64,000 bases of DNA from Marininema mesophilum. Lineage in GTDB: Bacteria > Bacillota > Bacilli > Thermoactinomycetales > DSM-45169. A model generated the notes under the pieces. It was not told the origin of the DNA. It made no database searches and saw only the letters and a program-made list of their open reading frames with translations. The position numbers and the translations under genes are program-made. Position 1 is the stretch's first letter. Every line of letters starts with the position of its first letter. Of the stretch, positions 34,568 through 44,347 are shown in pieces. Where the stretch lies: positions 1 through 64,000 of the forward strand of contig NZ_FNNQ01000013.1 of NCBI RefSeq assembly GCF_900106775.1, given 5' to 3'.

Positions 34568-35456
34568 TACTCCAGCTATTCAACTGAACGATGTAAGTAA
34601 AAAATATGACGACTTCACACTGGACTCCCTGTCCATCACTCTAGAAAAAGGCTTAGCTTATGCCCTTATTGGCCCGAATGGATCTGGAAAGAGTACGATC
34701 TTCCGCATCTTAAATGGACTTTTGCAACCGCATACAGGATCGATCAAGATTGCTGGGCTATCTTTCCAACAGGATGATTATTTTATCAAAAATAAAATCG
34801 GCTATGTGCCAGAAAATCCGATCGATCATGGACGAGTGCGCGCATCTGAGGTGATTAACTTTATCTCTCGTCTTTATCCACGGTGGGATAGGAAACTGTG
34901 TAGAGATCTGCTAGCACAATGTGAAGTAAAAACCGATAAGCCCTTTAACCAGATGTCCAAAGGAATGAAAAAGAAATTATCCCTTGTTCTCGCTCTATCC
35001 ATTCGACCAGAAATTCTCCTCCTAGATGAACCCATGGACGGCCTGGATTTCTTTTCACAAAAATTCTTCACGGAACAAATCCATCACTTCCTCCAACAGG
35101 AGGGTACCTCGGTACTGATGGCCACTCATCGGGTCGAAGATATCCGCCGGATCTCGGATGTGCTTCTCCTGTTAAACAAGGGTCGATTCCTTGGGGAGTA
35201 TGAAAAGGATCAGCTTCTGGATAACTGGAAAACCCTGTGGATAGAACAACTTCCCGCGAATCCACAGAAAGTAGCCGGTGTGGTGAAATGGGAAGAAGGA
35301 TCCCCTCATCGACTCGTTTCTAAGGATCAACACAAGACAGTGAAAGACCTTACTACATCCGGGATTCACATCACTCGGACTACACCCCTAGAACTAGATG
35401 AGATCCTCCAAACCATCCTGATTCAGGACGGGAATCCGACACATAAGTCCGCTTAA
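34560..35456 (+). CDS. ABC transporter ATP-binding protein
   Basis: 298 residues: Walker A GPNGSGKST, Q loop, a degenerate signature (MSKGMKKKLSL instead of LSGGQ), Walker B EILLLDEPMDGLD and switch His in MATHR. The degenerate signature is common in exporters of this YtrB/EcsA-like group. A C-terminal extension of about 80 residues follows the ATPase. It pairs with the membrane subunit two genes upstream. Confidence 0.88.
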   Translation: MNNTPAIQLNDVSKKYDDFTLDSLSITLEKGLAYALIGPNGSGKSTIFRILNGLLQPHTGSIKIAGLSFQQDDYFIKNKIGYVPENPIDHGRVRASEVINFISRLYPRWDRKLCRDLLAQCEVKTDKPFNQMSKGMKKKLSLVLALSIRPEILLLDEPMDGLDFFSQKFFTEQIHHFLQQEGTSVLMATHRVEDIRRISDVLLLLNKGRFLGEYEKDQLLDNWKTLWIEQLPANPQKVAGVVKWEEGSPHRLVSKDQHKTVKDLTTSGIHITRTTPLELDEILQTILIQDGNPTHKSA

Positions 35457-35486
35457 ATTCCCCACTTTCAAAAAAGTTATCCCTTG

Positions 35487-35506
35487 TTGTCCACAAGTTA
35501 TCCACA
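35487..35506 (+). promoter_or_regulatory. Pair of DnaA boxes upstream of yaaC
   Basis: TTGTCCACA (35487-35495, one mismatch) and TTATCCACA (35498-35506, perfect) lie two bases apart in the short gap before yaaC, about 10 kb from the origin cluster. They could titrate DnaA or regulate yaaC. Confidence 0.6.
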
Positions 35507-35588
35507 GTCTGTGGTTAATCTGATTCCCAACAAATGTCATAAGGAACCCCCTCTTCATGCAGACTAGTAGCGAGAAGAGGTGGTGTTA

Positions 35589-36659
35589 ATGGAAACAGGG
35601 GGAATCCGACGTATTCCCTGTGAATTCCCGGAACGAAAGATGTGGAATCTGTTTTTACTCCTAGAGAATGATGGCATGGCCAAAGGGTATCTGCGGGATA
35701 AATATCAACAAGAAGGATTGGATCATCCTGACCGAGCATCCTTTCGCGCCTCCCATGCCCTGATGTCCTATGTTCGCCAAGCACGCGAACTATACCGGGC
35801 TGCCCGGGAAAGTTCTCCCTTTGTCAGCCCCTTACTCACCTATTACGGTATGATGAACTTGGCTAAGGCGTGGATGCTCTCCTTTGATCCCGATTATCCA
35901 CGGAATGCTTTGGTCCTACGCCATGGTGCTTCTACCCGGAGGCGTAAACGAAGTGATTTTCGCCTTTCTGAAGATGAGATACGGATTCAACCAGAAGGGC
36001 TTCTCCCTGAGCTTGTACGCGCCTCAGGATGGGGGGCACTCTGTAATACCTCCTGGACGATTAAACATCTCTTGTCCCTGTTACCTGATATCCAGGATAG
36101 CTACCGGCAAGTGTTTCGTGAAGCTAGCTTGTATCCCATAGCCATCCACACTCGCTCTATCAATGGGAGACAAAGCATGTCCTTTACGTTGGAGGAAAAG
36201 GTACTGGATCAGCTCCATCTCTCCCCTAGAGGGCTGGCAGAACGACTGAATAGTGTAGCAGAGGAACAAGGTTCTCGTTTTACTGTGGATAAGTCCCCCG
36301 CTCCCTGTGGATGGGTGAGAATGTGGTGGAGTCATCCTGAATCCACTCATGTAGACCGGTGGAAACGAGGGTTTGCCCATCCTTGGTTCCGAGAGGATAC
36401 TCGGGGGGGATATTATCTCTATCTAAATCGAGGCCGTACTCCTGACGTGATACCAGAGATGTTTGTCCACTATCTACTCCTCTTCTCCCTGAGTATGCTT
36501 TGTCGGTATGAGGTTCCCTTATGGGGAGAAATTGTGAGTGGTACAGCAGCTAAGGAAGCTGTGTTGGTCGAAGAATTCCTCCAGGTGACACGTCGTAAGT
36601 TCCCCAATCTGATTTTAAACACGCTGTTTGAAGAGAAAATTCTCTTCGTCCGCTCATGA
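35589..36659 (+). CDS. yaaC: YaaC-like protein
   Basis: 356-residue YaaC family protein. The middle contains SPLLTYYGMMNLAKAWMLS, typical of the family, and there is no signal or membrane helix. The function is not known. It stands between guaB and gyrA and is transcribed against both, exactly as in B. subtilis. ATG 35589 is preceded by AAGAGG; GTG codons at 35580 and 35583 are in frame. Two DnaA boxes precede it. Confidence 0.85.
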   Translation: METGGIRRIPCEFPERKMWNLFLLLENDGMAKGYLRDKYQQEGLDHPDRASFRASHALMSYVRQARELYRAARESSPFVSPLLTYYGMMNLAKAWMLSFDPDYPRNALVLRHGASTRRRKRSDFRLSEDEIRIQPEGLLPELVRASGWGALCNTSWTIKHLLSLLPDIQDSYRQVFREASLYPIAIHTRSINGRQSMSFTLEEKVLDQLHLSPRGLAERLNSVAEEQGSRFTVDKSPAPCGWVRMWWSHPESTHVDRWKRGFAHPWFREDTRGGYYLYLNRGRTPDVIPEMFVHYLLLFSLSMLCRYEVPLWGEIVSGTAAKEAVLVEEFLQVTRRKFPNLILNTLFEEKILFVRS

Positions 36660-36661
36660 AA

Positions 36662-36701
36662 AGGGGTTGACCATAGGCGATTCTGCCCTAGGTCAACCCC
36701 T
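36662..36701. terminator. Bidirectional terminator between yaaC and gyrA
   Basis: AGGGGTTGACC and GGTCAACCCCT form a perfect 11-bp stem, extended inward by TAGGC/GCCCTA. It lies between the convergent yaaC and gyrA. Confidence 0.8.
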
Positions 36702-36732
36702 CATTCATTTTAGATGACTAGCTCTTCACTTC

Positions 36733-39198
36733 TTACTCTTGATCCTCTTCATCCTTATCTTCTTCCGGCGGGACTTCTTCCCGCTCAACCCGAGCCAAGG
36801 TAGCTACTTCTTCCTCTTCCCTGAGGTTCATTAGCTTCACACCCTGGGCATACCGACTCATCTTCGAGATACCGGAGATGTTCATGCGAATAATCAAGCC
36901 GGAGGTCGTAACAATCATCAAGTCTTCTTCCTCAGAGACGACTTTAAGACCGACAACTTTCCCTTTACGCTTAGTCACATTTTGAGTTTTAATCCCTTTA
37001 CCACCGCGGGATTGGGTACGGTACTCCGATAGCGGAGTTCGCTTCCCATATCCTTTTGTGGTCACGATGGCTACATCTCGGTCAAGGACGATGACTTCCA
37101 TCCCGATCACGATATCGTCCTCACCAAGGGCAATCCCTTTCACCCCTGTGGCGGTTCGCCCCATCTTACGGACATCCTGCTCAGGGAAACGAATGGACAT
37201 CCCGTTCTTGGTACCAAGGATGATCTCTTGTTCCCCATCTGTCAGGCGTACCCCAACCAACTCATCTCCATCACGGAGATTGATGGCAAAGAGGCCGTTG
37301 CGCCGAATATTCCCAAATTCATCAAGGGCTGTCTTCTTCACTACCCCAAACTTGGTGCTGAAGAAGAGATAGGAATCCGCAGTGAAATTCTTTACCGGAA
37401 TGATGGCCTCGATATACTCACCCTGTTCAACTTGGATCAGATTGATAATCGCGGTACCCCGGGCAGCTCGTCCCAGTTCTGGTACCTCATAGGCCTTCAT
37501 CCGATACACTTTCCCTTTATTGGTGAAGAAAAGAAGGTGGTTATGGGAACTGGTAACAAATAGATGCTGGGTAAAGTCATCATCCCGTACCCCCATCCCT
37601 GAGACGCCTCGTCCACCACGACGTTGAGCGCGATAGCTCGAGGGAGCCATCCGCTTAATATATCCACGGTGAGTGAGTAGAATAGCCACTTCGTCCTCAG
37701 GAATCAAGTCCTCATCAGCGATTTCCTCTGGACTCAAGGTGATTCGGGTCCGACGTTCATCTGCATACTTCCCACGGATCTCTTTCAGCTCATCCTGGAT
37801 CACACCAAGAATACGCTCTTCTGAATTGAGGATCGCCTTTAACTCAGCGATGGTTTTTAGTAACCCTTGATATTCATCCTCAATCTTTTCTCGCTCCAAA
37901 CCTGTAAGGCGTTGAAGACGCATATCCAAGATTGCTTGGGCTTGTACTTCGGAGAGGCCAAACTTATTCATTAGGCCATCCCGTGCTTCCTGGGTGGTTT
38001 GCGAGGCGCGGATCAGTTCAATCACTTCATCAATATGATCGAGGGCGATGCGCAAACCTTCTAAGATATGCGCACGCTCCTCCGCTTTACGCAATTCAAA
38101 CTCTGTGCGCCTGCGGATAATTACCTTTTGATGCTCAAGGTAGTGGAACAGCACTTGTTTTAAATTTAATACGAGGGGCTTCCCATCCACCAGAGCAAGC
38201 ATATTGATCCCAAAGCTTGTCTGCAGAGAGGTGTGCTTGTACAGGTTATTGAGCAGCACCTTTGGATTGACATCCCGGCGAAGCTCGATTACCACCCGCA
38301 TCCCATTACGGTCGGACTCATCCCGGAGATCCGTGATTCCATCAACCTTTTTATCCCGTACCAATTCTGCGATTTTTTCTACAAGTTTCGCTTTGTTCAC
38401 CTGGTAGGGGAGTTCATCAACGACGATCCGCATCTTGCCGTTGTTGGCCTCTTCGATCCGGGTTTTCGCTTGTAGGCGTACACTTCCCCGTCCGGTATGG
38501 TAGGCCTTCTTGATTCCTTCGCGACCGAGGATCAGACCGGAGGTGGGAAAGTCAGGCCCTTTAATATAATTCATCAACCCATCCACATCGATATCTGGAT
38601 CATCGATCATGGCGAGCAGACCATCGATCACTTCTCCTAGGTTATGAGGAGGAATATTGGTCGCCATCCCTACTGCAATTCCTGCAGCTCCGTTGACAAG
38701 GATGTTGGGGAAGCGAGAGGGAAGGACGAGGGGCTCTTCTAGGCGCCCATCATAGTTCTCACCAAAATCGACGGTTTCCTTTTGGATGTCACGAAGTAAT
38801 TCCTGGGTAATTGGTGCCATTTTTGCTTCGGTATAACGCATCGCCGCAGCAGAATCCCCATCGACGGAACCAAAGTTCCCATGTCCATCCACAAGCATAT
38901 ACCGATAGGAAAAATCCTGGGCCATTCGAACCATCGTGTCATACACAGAAGCATCCCCATGGGGATGGAAGGAGGCGAGTACATTACCTACCACGTTCGC
39001 CGATTTTCGATATCCCTTATCTGGGGTCATTCCTAATTGATGAAGGGTATAGACGATCCGCCGGTGTACAGGCTTTAGGCCATCTCGGACGTCAGGAAGG
39101 GCCCGGCTGACAATCACGCTCATCGCATAGTCCAGGAATGAGTTACGCATCTCCTGGCTGATATTGATCTCCGTCACTCTATTTGTATCTTCAGGCAT
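36733..39198 (-). CDS. gyrA: DNA gyrase subunit A
   Basis: 821 residues. The breakage-reunion domain contains AAMRYTEAKM with the catalytic tyrosine; the quinolone region reads GDASVYDTMVRM. The C-terminal wrapping domain begins with the GyrA box QRRGGRGVSG and has the beta-pinwheel repeats. The tail is acidic (VPPEEDKDEEDQE), common in Firmicute GyrA. Ser at the second position of the quinolone-region motif (GDASVY) is the usual sensitive-type residue. Confidence 0.99.
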   Translation of the reverse strand: MPEDTNRVTEINISQEMRNSFLDYAMSVIVSRALPDVRDGLKPVHRRIVYTLHQLGMTPDKGYRKSANVVGNVLASFHPHGDASVYDTMVRMAQDFSYRYMLVDGHGNFGSVDGDSAAAMRYTEAKMAPITQELLRDIQKETVDFGENYDGRLEEPLVLPSRFPNILVNGAAGIAVGMATNIPPHNLGEVIDGLLAMIDDPDIDVDGLMNYIKGPDFPTSGLILGREGIKKAYHTGRGSVRLQAKTRIEEANNGKMRIVVDELPYQVNKAKLVEKIAELVRDKKVDGITDLRDESDRNGMRVVIELRRDVNPKVLLNNLYKHTSLQTSFGINMLALVDGKPLVLNLKQVLFHYLEHQKVIIRRRTEFELRKAEERAHILEGLRIALDHIDEVIELIRASQTTQEARDGLMNKFGLSEVQAQAILDMRLQRLTGLEREKIEDEYQGLLKTIAELKAILNSEERILGVIQDELKEIRGKYADERRTRITLSPEEIADEDLIPEDEVAILLTHRGYIKRMAPSSYRAQRRGGRGVSGMGVRDDDFTQHLFVTSSHNHLLFFTNKGKVYRMKAYEVPELGRAARGTAIINLIQVEQGEYIEAIIPVKNFTADSYLFFSTKFGVVKKTALDEFGNIRRNGLFAINLRDGDELVGVRLTDGEQEIILGTKNGMSIRFPEQDVRKMGRTATGVKGIALGEDDIVIGMEVIVLDRDVAIVTTKGYGKRTPLSEYRTQSRGGKGIKTQNVTKRKGKVVGLKVVSEEEDLMIVTTSGLIIRMNISGISKMSRYAQGVKLMNLREEEEVATLARVEREEVPPEEDKDEEDQE

Positions 39199-39231
39199 TC
39201 ACTTCACTCCGCTCTTTCAGACGTTCCAACA

Positions 39232-41142
39232 TCAGATATCCAAGTTACGCACCTGGCGAGCGTACTCCTGGATAAAATCTCGGCGTGGCTCTACTTTATC
39301 ACCCATCAGGGTTTCAAAGACTTGATCCGCATCCATAGCATCCTCCAAGGCAACTTGCAGGAGGGTACGGCTCTCTGGATCCATCGTTGTTTCCCACAAT
39401 TGGGTGGCATTCATTTCACCGAGACCCTTATAGCGCTGGATTTCAATCTTTCCTTTGCCTGTCATTTCGCTGGCTAGTTTATCTTTTTCACGATCATTAA
39501 AGGCATAGAGTTCCGTTTTACCTTGGGAGAGCTTATAGAGAGGGGGTTGGGCAATATAGATATATCCCTCTTCGATCAATGACCGCATATAACGATAAAA
39601 GAAGGTGAGGAGCAAGGTACGAATATGGGCCCCATCCACATCCGCATCGGTCATAATAACGATCTTATGGTAACGGGCCTTCTCGAGATGAAAATCTTCC
39701 CCAATCCCTGTTCCAAGGGCAGTGATAATCGTCCGCACCTCTTCGTTAGAGAGGGCTTTATCAAGACGGGCTTTTTCTACATTGATGATTTTCCCACGCA
39801 GAGGAAGGATCGCTTGGAACATCCGATCGCGCCCTTGCTTGGCTGTACCACCTGCGGAATCACCCTCAACCAGATATAGCTCACTGATTTCTGCTTTCCG
39901 GGACGTACAATCCGCCAATTTTCCTGGAAGGGAGCTGACTTCAAGGGCATTTTTACGTCGAGTCAACTCCCGCGCTTTCCGAGCAGCTTCCCGGGCACGA
40001 GCAGCCATCACTGCTTTACCAATCACTTTTTTGGAGACAGTAGGATTCTCCTCCAAGAAGGTGAGGAAGTTCTCTGCAAACAAGGACTCCGTTGCTTGAC
40101 GAGCTTCCGAGTTACCTAGCTTAGTCTTCGTCTGCCCTTCAAATTGAGGATCCGGAATCTTAATACTGATGATCGCAGTCAAACCCTCTCGCGTATCGTC
40201 CCCAGAGAGATTGTTGTCGTTTTCCTTCAGCAGGTTATATCGACGAGCATAATCATTCACTACCCGTGTCAAGGCAGACTTAAAGCCGGATTCATGGGTT
40301 CCACCCTCATGGGTGTGGATGTTATTGGCATAGGAATAGAGATTACTAGAATAACTATCGTTGTATTGCAGGGCAATTTGAACAATGATACTGTCCTTTT
40401 CCCCTTCGAGGAAGATTGGAGGATTATGGAGGGCTTCCCGATTCTTGTTGAGGTGTTCAACAAAAGAACGGATTCCACCATCGTATTTATACTCGTTGAC
40501 CTTCTCTTCTTCCCCACGAGCATCCGTCAAAATGATGCGAACACCACTGTTGAGGAAGGCTAGCTCCCGCAGACGAGTCGCGAGAATCTCGTATTCATAG
40601 ACGGTAGTCTCTGTAAAGATCTCTGGATCTGGTTTAAAGGTGGTGGTAGTTCCTGTTTCCTTGGTCTCCCCAACAACGGCAAGATCCTTCTCCGGTATCC
40701 CTTTAGCGTAACGTTGTTGATGAATTTTGCCATTACGACGGACTTGTACCTCGACCCATTCAGAAAGGGCATTTACAACGGAAACACCCACTCCGTGAAG
40801 ACCGCCAGAGAATTTATAGCCATCTCCATCAAATTTACCGCCTGCGTGAAGGACGGTCATAACGACCTCTAACGTGGAGCGCCCCATCTTTGGATGAATC
40901 CCGACAGGAATCCCACCTCCGTTATCCTGCACCGTAACACTATTGTCTGAATTAATCGTTACCCAAATGGTGTCACAACGTCCAGCCAAGGCTTCGTCAA
41001 TACTGTTATCGATAACTTCCCAGACCAAGTGATGAAGACCACGGCTACTCGTGGAACCAATATACATCCCCGGCCGTTTACGTACAGCTTCTAAGCCTTC
41101 GAGGACCTGAATCTGTGACTCATCGTAATTAGAGTTTTGCAT
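39232..41142 (-). CDS. gyrB: DNA gyrase subunit B
   Basis: 636 residues: GHKL ATPase domain (EVIDNSIDEALAG, VQDNGGGIPVG), transducer, and Toprim domain with EGDSAGGTAKQGRDR and DADVDGAHIRTLLLTFFYR. ATG 41142 follows AGGA by seven bases; a GTG two codons upstream is weaker. gyrA follows 33 bases later, so the two subunits are one operon. Together they supercoil DNA ahead of the forks. Confidence 0.99.
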   Translation of the reverse strand: MQNSNYDESQIQVLEGLEAVRKRPGMYIGSTSSRGLHHLVWEVIDNSIDEALAGRCDTIWVTINSDNSVTVQDNGGGIPVGIHPKMGRSTLEVVMTVLHAGGKFDGDGYKFSGGLHGVGVSVVNALSEWVEVQVRRNGKIHQQRYAKGIPEKDLAVVGETKETGTTTTFKPDPEIFTETTVYEYEILATRLRELAFLNSGVRIILTDARGEEEKVNEYKYDGGIRSFVEHLNKNREALHNPPIFLEGEKDSIIVQIALQYNDSYSSNLYSYANNIHTHEGGTHESGFKSALTRVVNDYARRYNLLKENDNNLSGDDTREGLTAIISIKIPDPQFEGQTKTKLGNSEARQATESLFAENFLTFLEENPTVSKKVIGKAVMAARAREAARKARELTRRKNALEVSSLPGKLADCTSRKAEISELYLVEGDSAGGTAKQGRDRMFQAILPLRGKIINVEKARLDKALSNEEVRTIITALGTGIGEDFHLEKARYHKIVIMTDADVDGAHIRTLLLTFFYRYMRSLIEEGYIYIAQPPLYKLSQGKTELYAFNDREKDKLASEMTGKGKIEIQRYKGLGEMNATQLWETTMDPESRTLLQVALEDAMDADQVFETLMGDKVEPRRDFIQEYARQVRNLDI

Positions 41143-41158
41143 GGACACTTCCTGTCAC

Positions 41159-41455
41159 CTACTCTTGTTCCTTTTTGACTTCCTTTGTGCCGGAAATTCC
41201 TAATGCCCGATTCCCTCCTAGTTGCGCCCGTTTAAGGAGCGTCAACGAGGAGATTGGGGATGCATAGATCGTTGTCTCCGTCACCACATACGATTTGATC
41301 TCCTCCTCGGTAGTGATCCATTCCAAACGTCCCTGATTGCGGGACGAATCAAGAAACGGAGCTAACGTAGAGGGAGATCGTCGAGGCCCCACATCCAGGA
41401 TGGTGACCACTTGGCTGATCCGAATCATCTTGTTGCCGCCTAGATGGATAAACAC
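41159..41455 (-). CDS. remB: Extracellular matrix regulator RemB (YaaB)
   Basis: 98-residue YaaB/RemB family protein. MFIHLGGNKMIRISQVVTIL and the end SYVVTETTIYASPISSLTLL then KRAQ match the family; in B. subtilis RemB supports biofilm gene expression together with RemA. GTG 41455 aligns with the usual MYIHLG start and has GGGGTGA six bases upstream; an upstream GTG at 41464 overlaps recF. Located between recF and gyrB as in Bacillus. Confidence 0.88.
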   Translation of the reverse strand: MFIHLGGNKMIRISQVVTILDVGPRRSPSTLAPFLDSSRNQGRLEWITTEEEIKSYVVTETTIYASPISSLTLLKRAQLGGNRALGISGTKEVKKEQE

Positions 41456-41460
41456 TGCAC

Positions 41461-42579
41461 TCACCCCTGTTCTGTGATGCTTCCATGTTGAACGCGATAG
41501 ATGCGAGCGCGTTCACAGGTTTCATGATCGATTCCCTCTAGCCCCGTCGCGGTAACAAAGGTTTGTACCTTCCCCCGAATCGCCTCTAGCAAGTGGGTTT
41601 TACGGGAATCATCTAATTCAGAGAGAACATCGTCTAAAAGAAGGATTGGATAAGTACCTGTCTCTTGGTGAATCAATTCTATCTCCGCTAACTTGAGAGA
41701 GAGTGCAGCGGTTCGTTGCTGTCCCTGGGAGCCAAAGGTGTGGATATCCACCTTATTGGCAGAGAGTCTGATATCATCCCGATGAGGTCCCGTTAAGGTG
41801 GTTCCCCGTCTCAGCTCTTGATCCCGTAAGCGATTCAATTCTTTCTCCAGGGAGAGACGATAACCTGCTTCATCGATCCCTTCTTTGGTGGGCACCGCCG
41901 ACTGATATTCAATAGCGAGCTTTTCCCTCCCTTGGGTAATGGCAGTGTGGATATCTTGGGCCCATTTTGTGAGCTGATGGATAAAGGTAACCCGCTTTTT
42001 CCACAGGCTTGTGGATAATCCGATCATCTGTTCGTCCATGACCTCAAGGAGAGGATTCGCCCGTTCCCTTCGACTCCCCATGTCTTTCAGCAATTGATTT
42101 CGTTGCAAGAGAAGTTGATTGTAACGAGTTAAGTCATGGATGTATGATGGACTTACTTGACCTAGCTCCATATCGATAAAGCGACGACGCACCTGAGGAC
42201 TTCCCTTTACAATTGTAAGATCTTCAGGTGCGAAGAGGACGGCTGTAAGCGTCCCAATATAGGATGAGAGCCGGCGTTGTTCCAGTCCATTTTTCACCAC
42301 TTTTTTACCACGGGGTGTCAGTCGAATATCCAAGCGATGATTCCCAAATTCCCCGCTTACACGGGCTTTTATCTGAGCCGCATTGGCTTCCCATCGAATC
42401 ATTTCTTTATCTTTTCTCGTTCGATGAGACTTACCGAGGGCTAGGAGATAGAGGGATTCGAGGATATTGGTCTTTCCCTGGGCGTTTTGGCCTACAAAAA
42501 GATGGAGAGACTCAGGACATTTAAGCGCCAGTCGGTCAATATTGCGAAACTGGGAGAGTTCCAGTTCTTCTACTTGCAC
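41461..42579 (-). CDS. recF: DNA replication and repair protein RecF
   Basis: SMC-like ATPase of 372 residues: Walker A VGQNAQGKTNILES, signature GSQGQQRTAALSLKLAE, Walker B YPILLLDDVLSELD. It binds gapped DNA and helps RecOR load RecA. Starts at GTG, eight bases after AAGGGGGG. It overlaps remB and follows yaaA by 18 bases. Confidence 0.98.
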   Translation of the reverse strand: MQVEELELSQFRNIDRLALKCPESLHLFVGQNAQGKTNILESLYLLALGKSHRTRKDKEMIRWEANAAQIKARVSGEFGNHRLDIRLTPRGKKVVKNGLEQRRLSSYIGTLTAVLFAPEDLTIVKGSPQVRRRFIDMELGQVSPSYIHDLTRYNQLLLQRNQLLKDMGSRRERANPLLEVMDEQMIGLSTSLWKKRVTFIHQLTKWAQDIHTAITQGREKLAIEYQSAVPTKEGIDEAGYRLSLEKELNRLRDQELRRGTTLTGPHRDDIRLSANKVDIHTFGSQGQQRTAALSLKLAEIELIHQETGTYPILLLDDVLSELDDSRKTHLLEAIRGKVQTFVTATGLEGIDHETCERARIYRVQHGSITEQG

Positions 42580-42597
42580 AGTGGAATCCCCCCCTTC

Positions 42598-42813
42598 TTA
42601 AGAGCGAATCAAGCGGAAGGGGGCCATCCCCTCGATATCCACAGTATCCTGTGGATAAAGTTTGCGTCCACGTCGAGATTCCTCTTCCCCATTTACCAGA
42701 ATGAGCGTTTCTTCTAGAAAAATCTTCGCATGGCCACCGGTCTGTACGATTTCTAACTTTTTAAGAAGTTGCCCTAGGGTGATCATCTCTGTGTGGATAC
42801 TGACGGTCTGCAT
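42598..42813 (-). CDS. yaaA: S4-domain protein YaaA
   Basis: 71 residues of the S4-like RNA-binding family found between dnaN and recF in Firmicutes. The motif LGQLLKKLEIVQTGGHAKIF then LEETLILVNGEEESRRGRKL is the complete S4 fold. It probably binds ribosomal RNA; in B. subtilis it is linked to 50S assembly. GGAGGAGG precedes the ATG. Confidence 0.95.
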   Translation of the reverse strand: MQTVSIHTEMITLGQLLKKLEIVQTGGHAKIFLEETLILVNGEEESRRGRKLYPQDTVDIEGMAPFRLIRS

Positions 42814-42887
42814 ATTTCCTCCTCCTCATGCCTCTCTCCACCAACAGGCTTCTTTCTATCATGAGGCCCGTTGCTTCGATCCTTCGA

Positions 42888-44024
42888 TCATCTTGTCCTG
42901 ATTGGAACAATCAAGTGGAGGGAGTCCTCTCGCTCTGCTGGCTGAATAATAAAGGGAGTCATGGTACCAGTTAGGAGAATACGAATCTCATCAGAATCCA
43001 CCGTTCGCAGGGCATCTAACATGTATTGAGCATTAAAGGAAATACTCATCTCTTCTCCGGTGATTCTCGCTGATACTTCCTCGAGTACGCTCCCCACATC
43101 CTGGGCAGCAGAGTGGACCTGAACGGTGCCTTCTTCCTTCATTGTCCATTTTATCACATTGTCGCGCCCATCCCTGCTAATTAAAGAAGCTCGATCAACG
43201 GATTGTAACAATTCTTTTGTCGCTAACACGATATCTGTTTTTCCACCTTGTGGAATCACCCGATTGGTATCAGGGTAAGTACCTTCTAAAATACGAGAGA
43301 AAAAGAGGAGATGGTCTGCACGTACCATAATCTGATTGTCCGAGAGGACGACATCCACCCATCCACTGGCATCCTGGAGGATTTTTGCCAACTCCGACAA
43401 ACTTTTACCCGGTACAATCACATTTTCAATGGTGAGGTCCTCTGGAGCTTCTACCTCTGCTTGGCGCCTTGATAAACGGTGACTATCTGTCGCCACAAAG
43501 GTGAGTTTTCCTTGGGAAAGTGTCCACAGTACCCCAGTAAGTACCCCCCTTGCCTCAGAGGCAGAGACAGCAAAGCCGGTTTGCCGGATCATCGATTTCA
43601 GTAGATCGGAGGGGAGGCTGAACATCCGATCTTCTTGCAGTTGTGGAATATGTGGATATTCTTCAGGATCTAACCCTTTTAACTCAAATTGAGCTTGCTG
43701 AGAACGAAGCGTTGTTTTCCACCGTTCATCCACAATCATATCCACTTCATCCCCAGGAAGTTTTCGTACAATATCTGCAAAAATACGACCAGGGAGTACA
43801 ACACTACCCATTGTTTCCATATTTACTAGATTTTTATCATCTTGTTTCGTCGGCACACATACCTGAATCGTAAGATCTGAAGTGCTTCCCGTTACCCAAC
43901 ATCCTTCTTCATCCACAGAAAGGTGAATCCCTGTCAAAATTGGCACCGTGGTTTTTTGTGAAACCGCCTTAGAAACCGATGCGACAGCCTCTGTCAAAGC
44001 AGTACGGGAAATACGAAATTTCAT
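42888..44024 (-). CDS. dnaN: DNA polymerase III sliding clamp (beta)
   Basis: 378 residues, three tandem clamp domains (about 1-125, 128-250, 252-378). It starts MKFRISRTALTEAVASVSKA and ends with the conserved LIVPIRTR. GAGGAGG lies ten bases before the ATG. As a dimer it encircles DNA and tethers the polymerase. Second gene after dnaA, as in nearly all bacteria of this group. Confidence 0.99.
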   Translation of the reverse strand: MKFRISRTALTEAVASVSKAVSQKTTVPILTGIHLSVDEEGCWVTGSTSDLTIQVCVPTKQDDKNLVNMETMGSVVLPGRIFADIVRKLPGDEVDMIVDERWKTTLRSQQAQFELKGLDPEEYPHIPQLQEDRMFSLPSDLLKSMIRQTGFAVSASEARGVLTGVLWTLSQGKLTFVATDSHRLSRRQAEVEAPEDLTIENVIVPGKSLSELAKILQDASGWVDVVLSDNQIMVRADHLLFFSRILEGTYPDTNRVIPQGGKTDIVLATKELLQSVDRASLISRDGRDNVIKWTMKEEGTVQVHSAAQDVGSVLEEVSARITGEEMSISFNAQYMLDALRTVDSDEIRILLTGTMTPFIIQPAEREDSLHLIVPIRTR

Positions 44025-44347
44025 TGCTATATGACCTCCTCAGAAACAGATTATCCCTATCTCAAAAGATAAAGAGCCCCCTAATGACTAATAACAAGGT
44101 AACATTAATACGGCCACCTGAACGAAAAGTTCTGGTGGAAAATAAATGAGTTAACGAGTCATATTGGGGCTTTGATAACATATCTATATAGTTTAAGAAA
44201 TCACAGTCATAGTAATAGGGGCTGTGAATATGTGAATAAGTCCATTTTTCCCTTGGTATCTATGGCTGGATCGCTGTTGAAAACTTGTGTAAAGGTTGAT
44301 CCTGGTTGTCCACATTCTACACAGGCGCACACTAAGGAAGGGGAAAG
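44025..44347. other. dnaA-dnaN intergenic, likely secondary origin element
   Basis: No gene. It contains TTGTCCACA (44306-44314), TTATCCCTA (44050) and AT-rich tracts (44176-44200) that could unwind. In B. subtilis the unwinding element lies between dnaA and dnaN, so this is the candidate position; not proven from sequence. Confidence 0.5.

Noticed and set aside
35515..36380. Minus-strand frames opposite yaaC
   Set aside because: No ribosome sites; codon pattern belongs to yaaC on the plus strand.
38739..40772. Several plus- and minus-strand frames within gyrA and gyrB
   Set aside because: Shadows of two long, unambiguous core genes.
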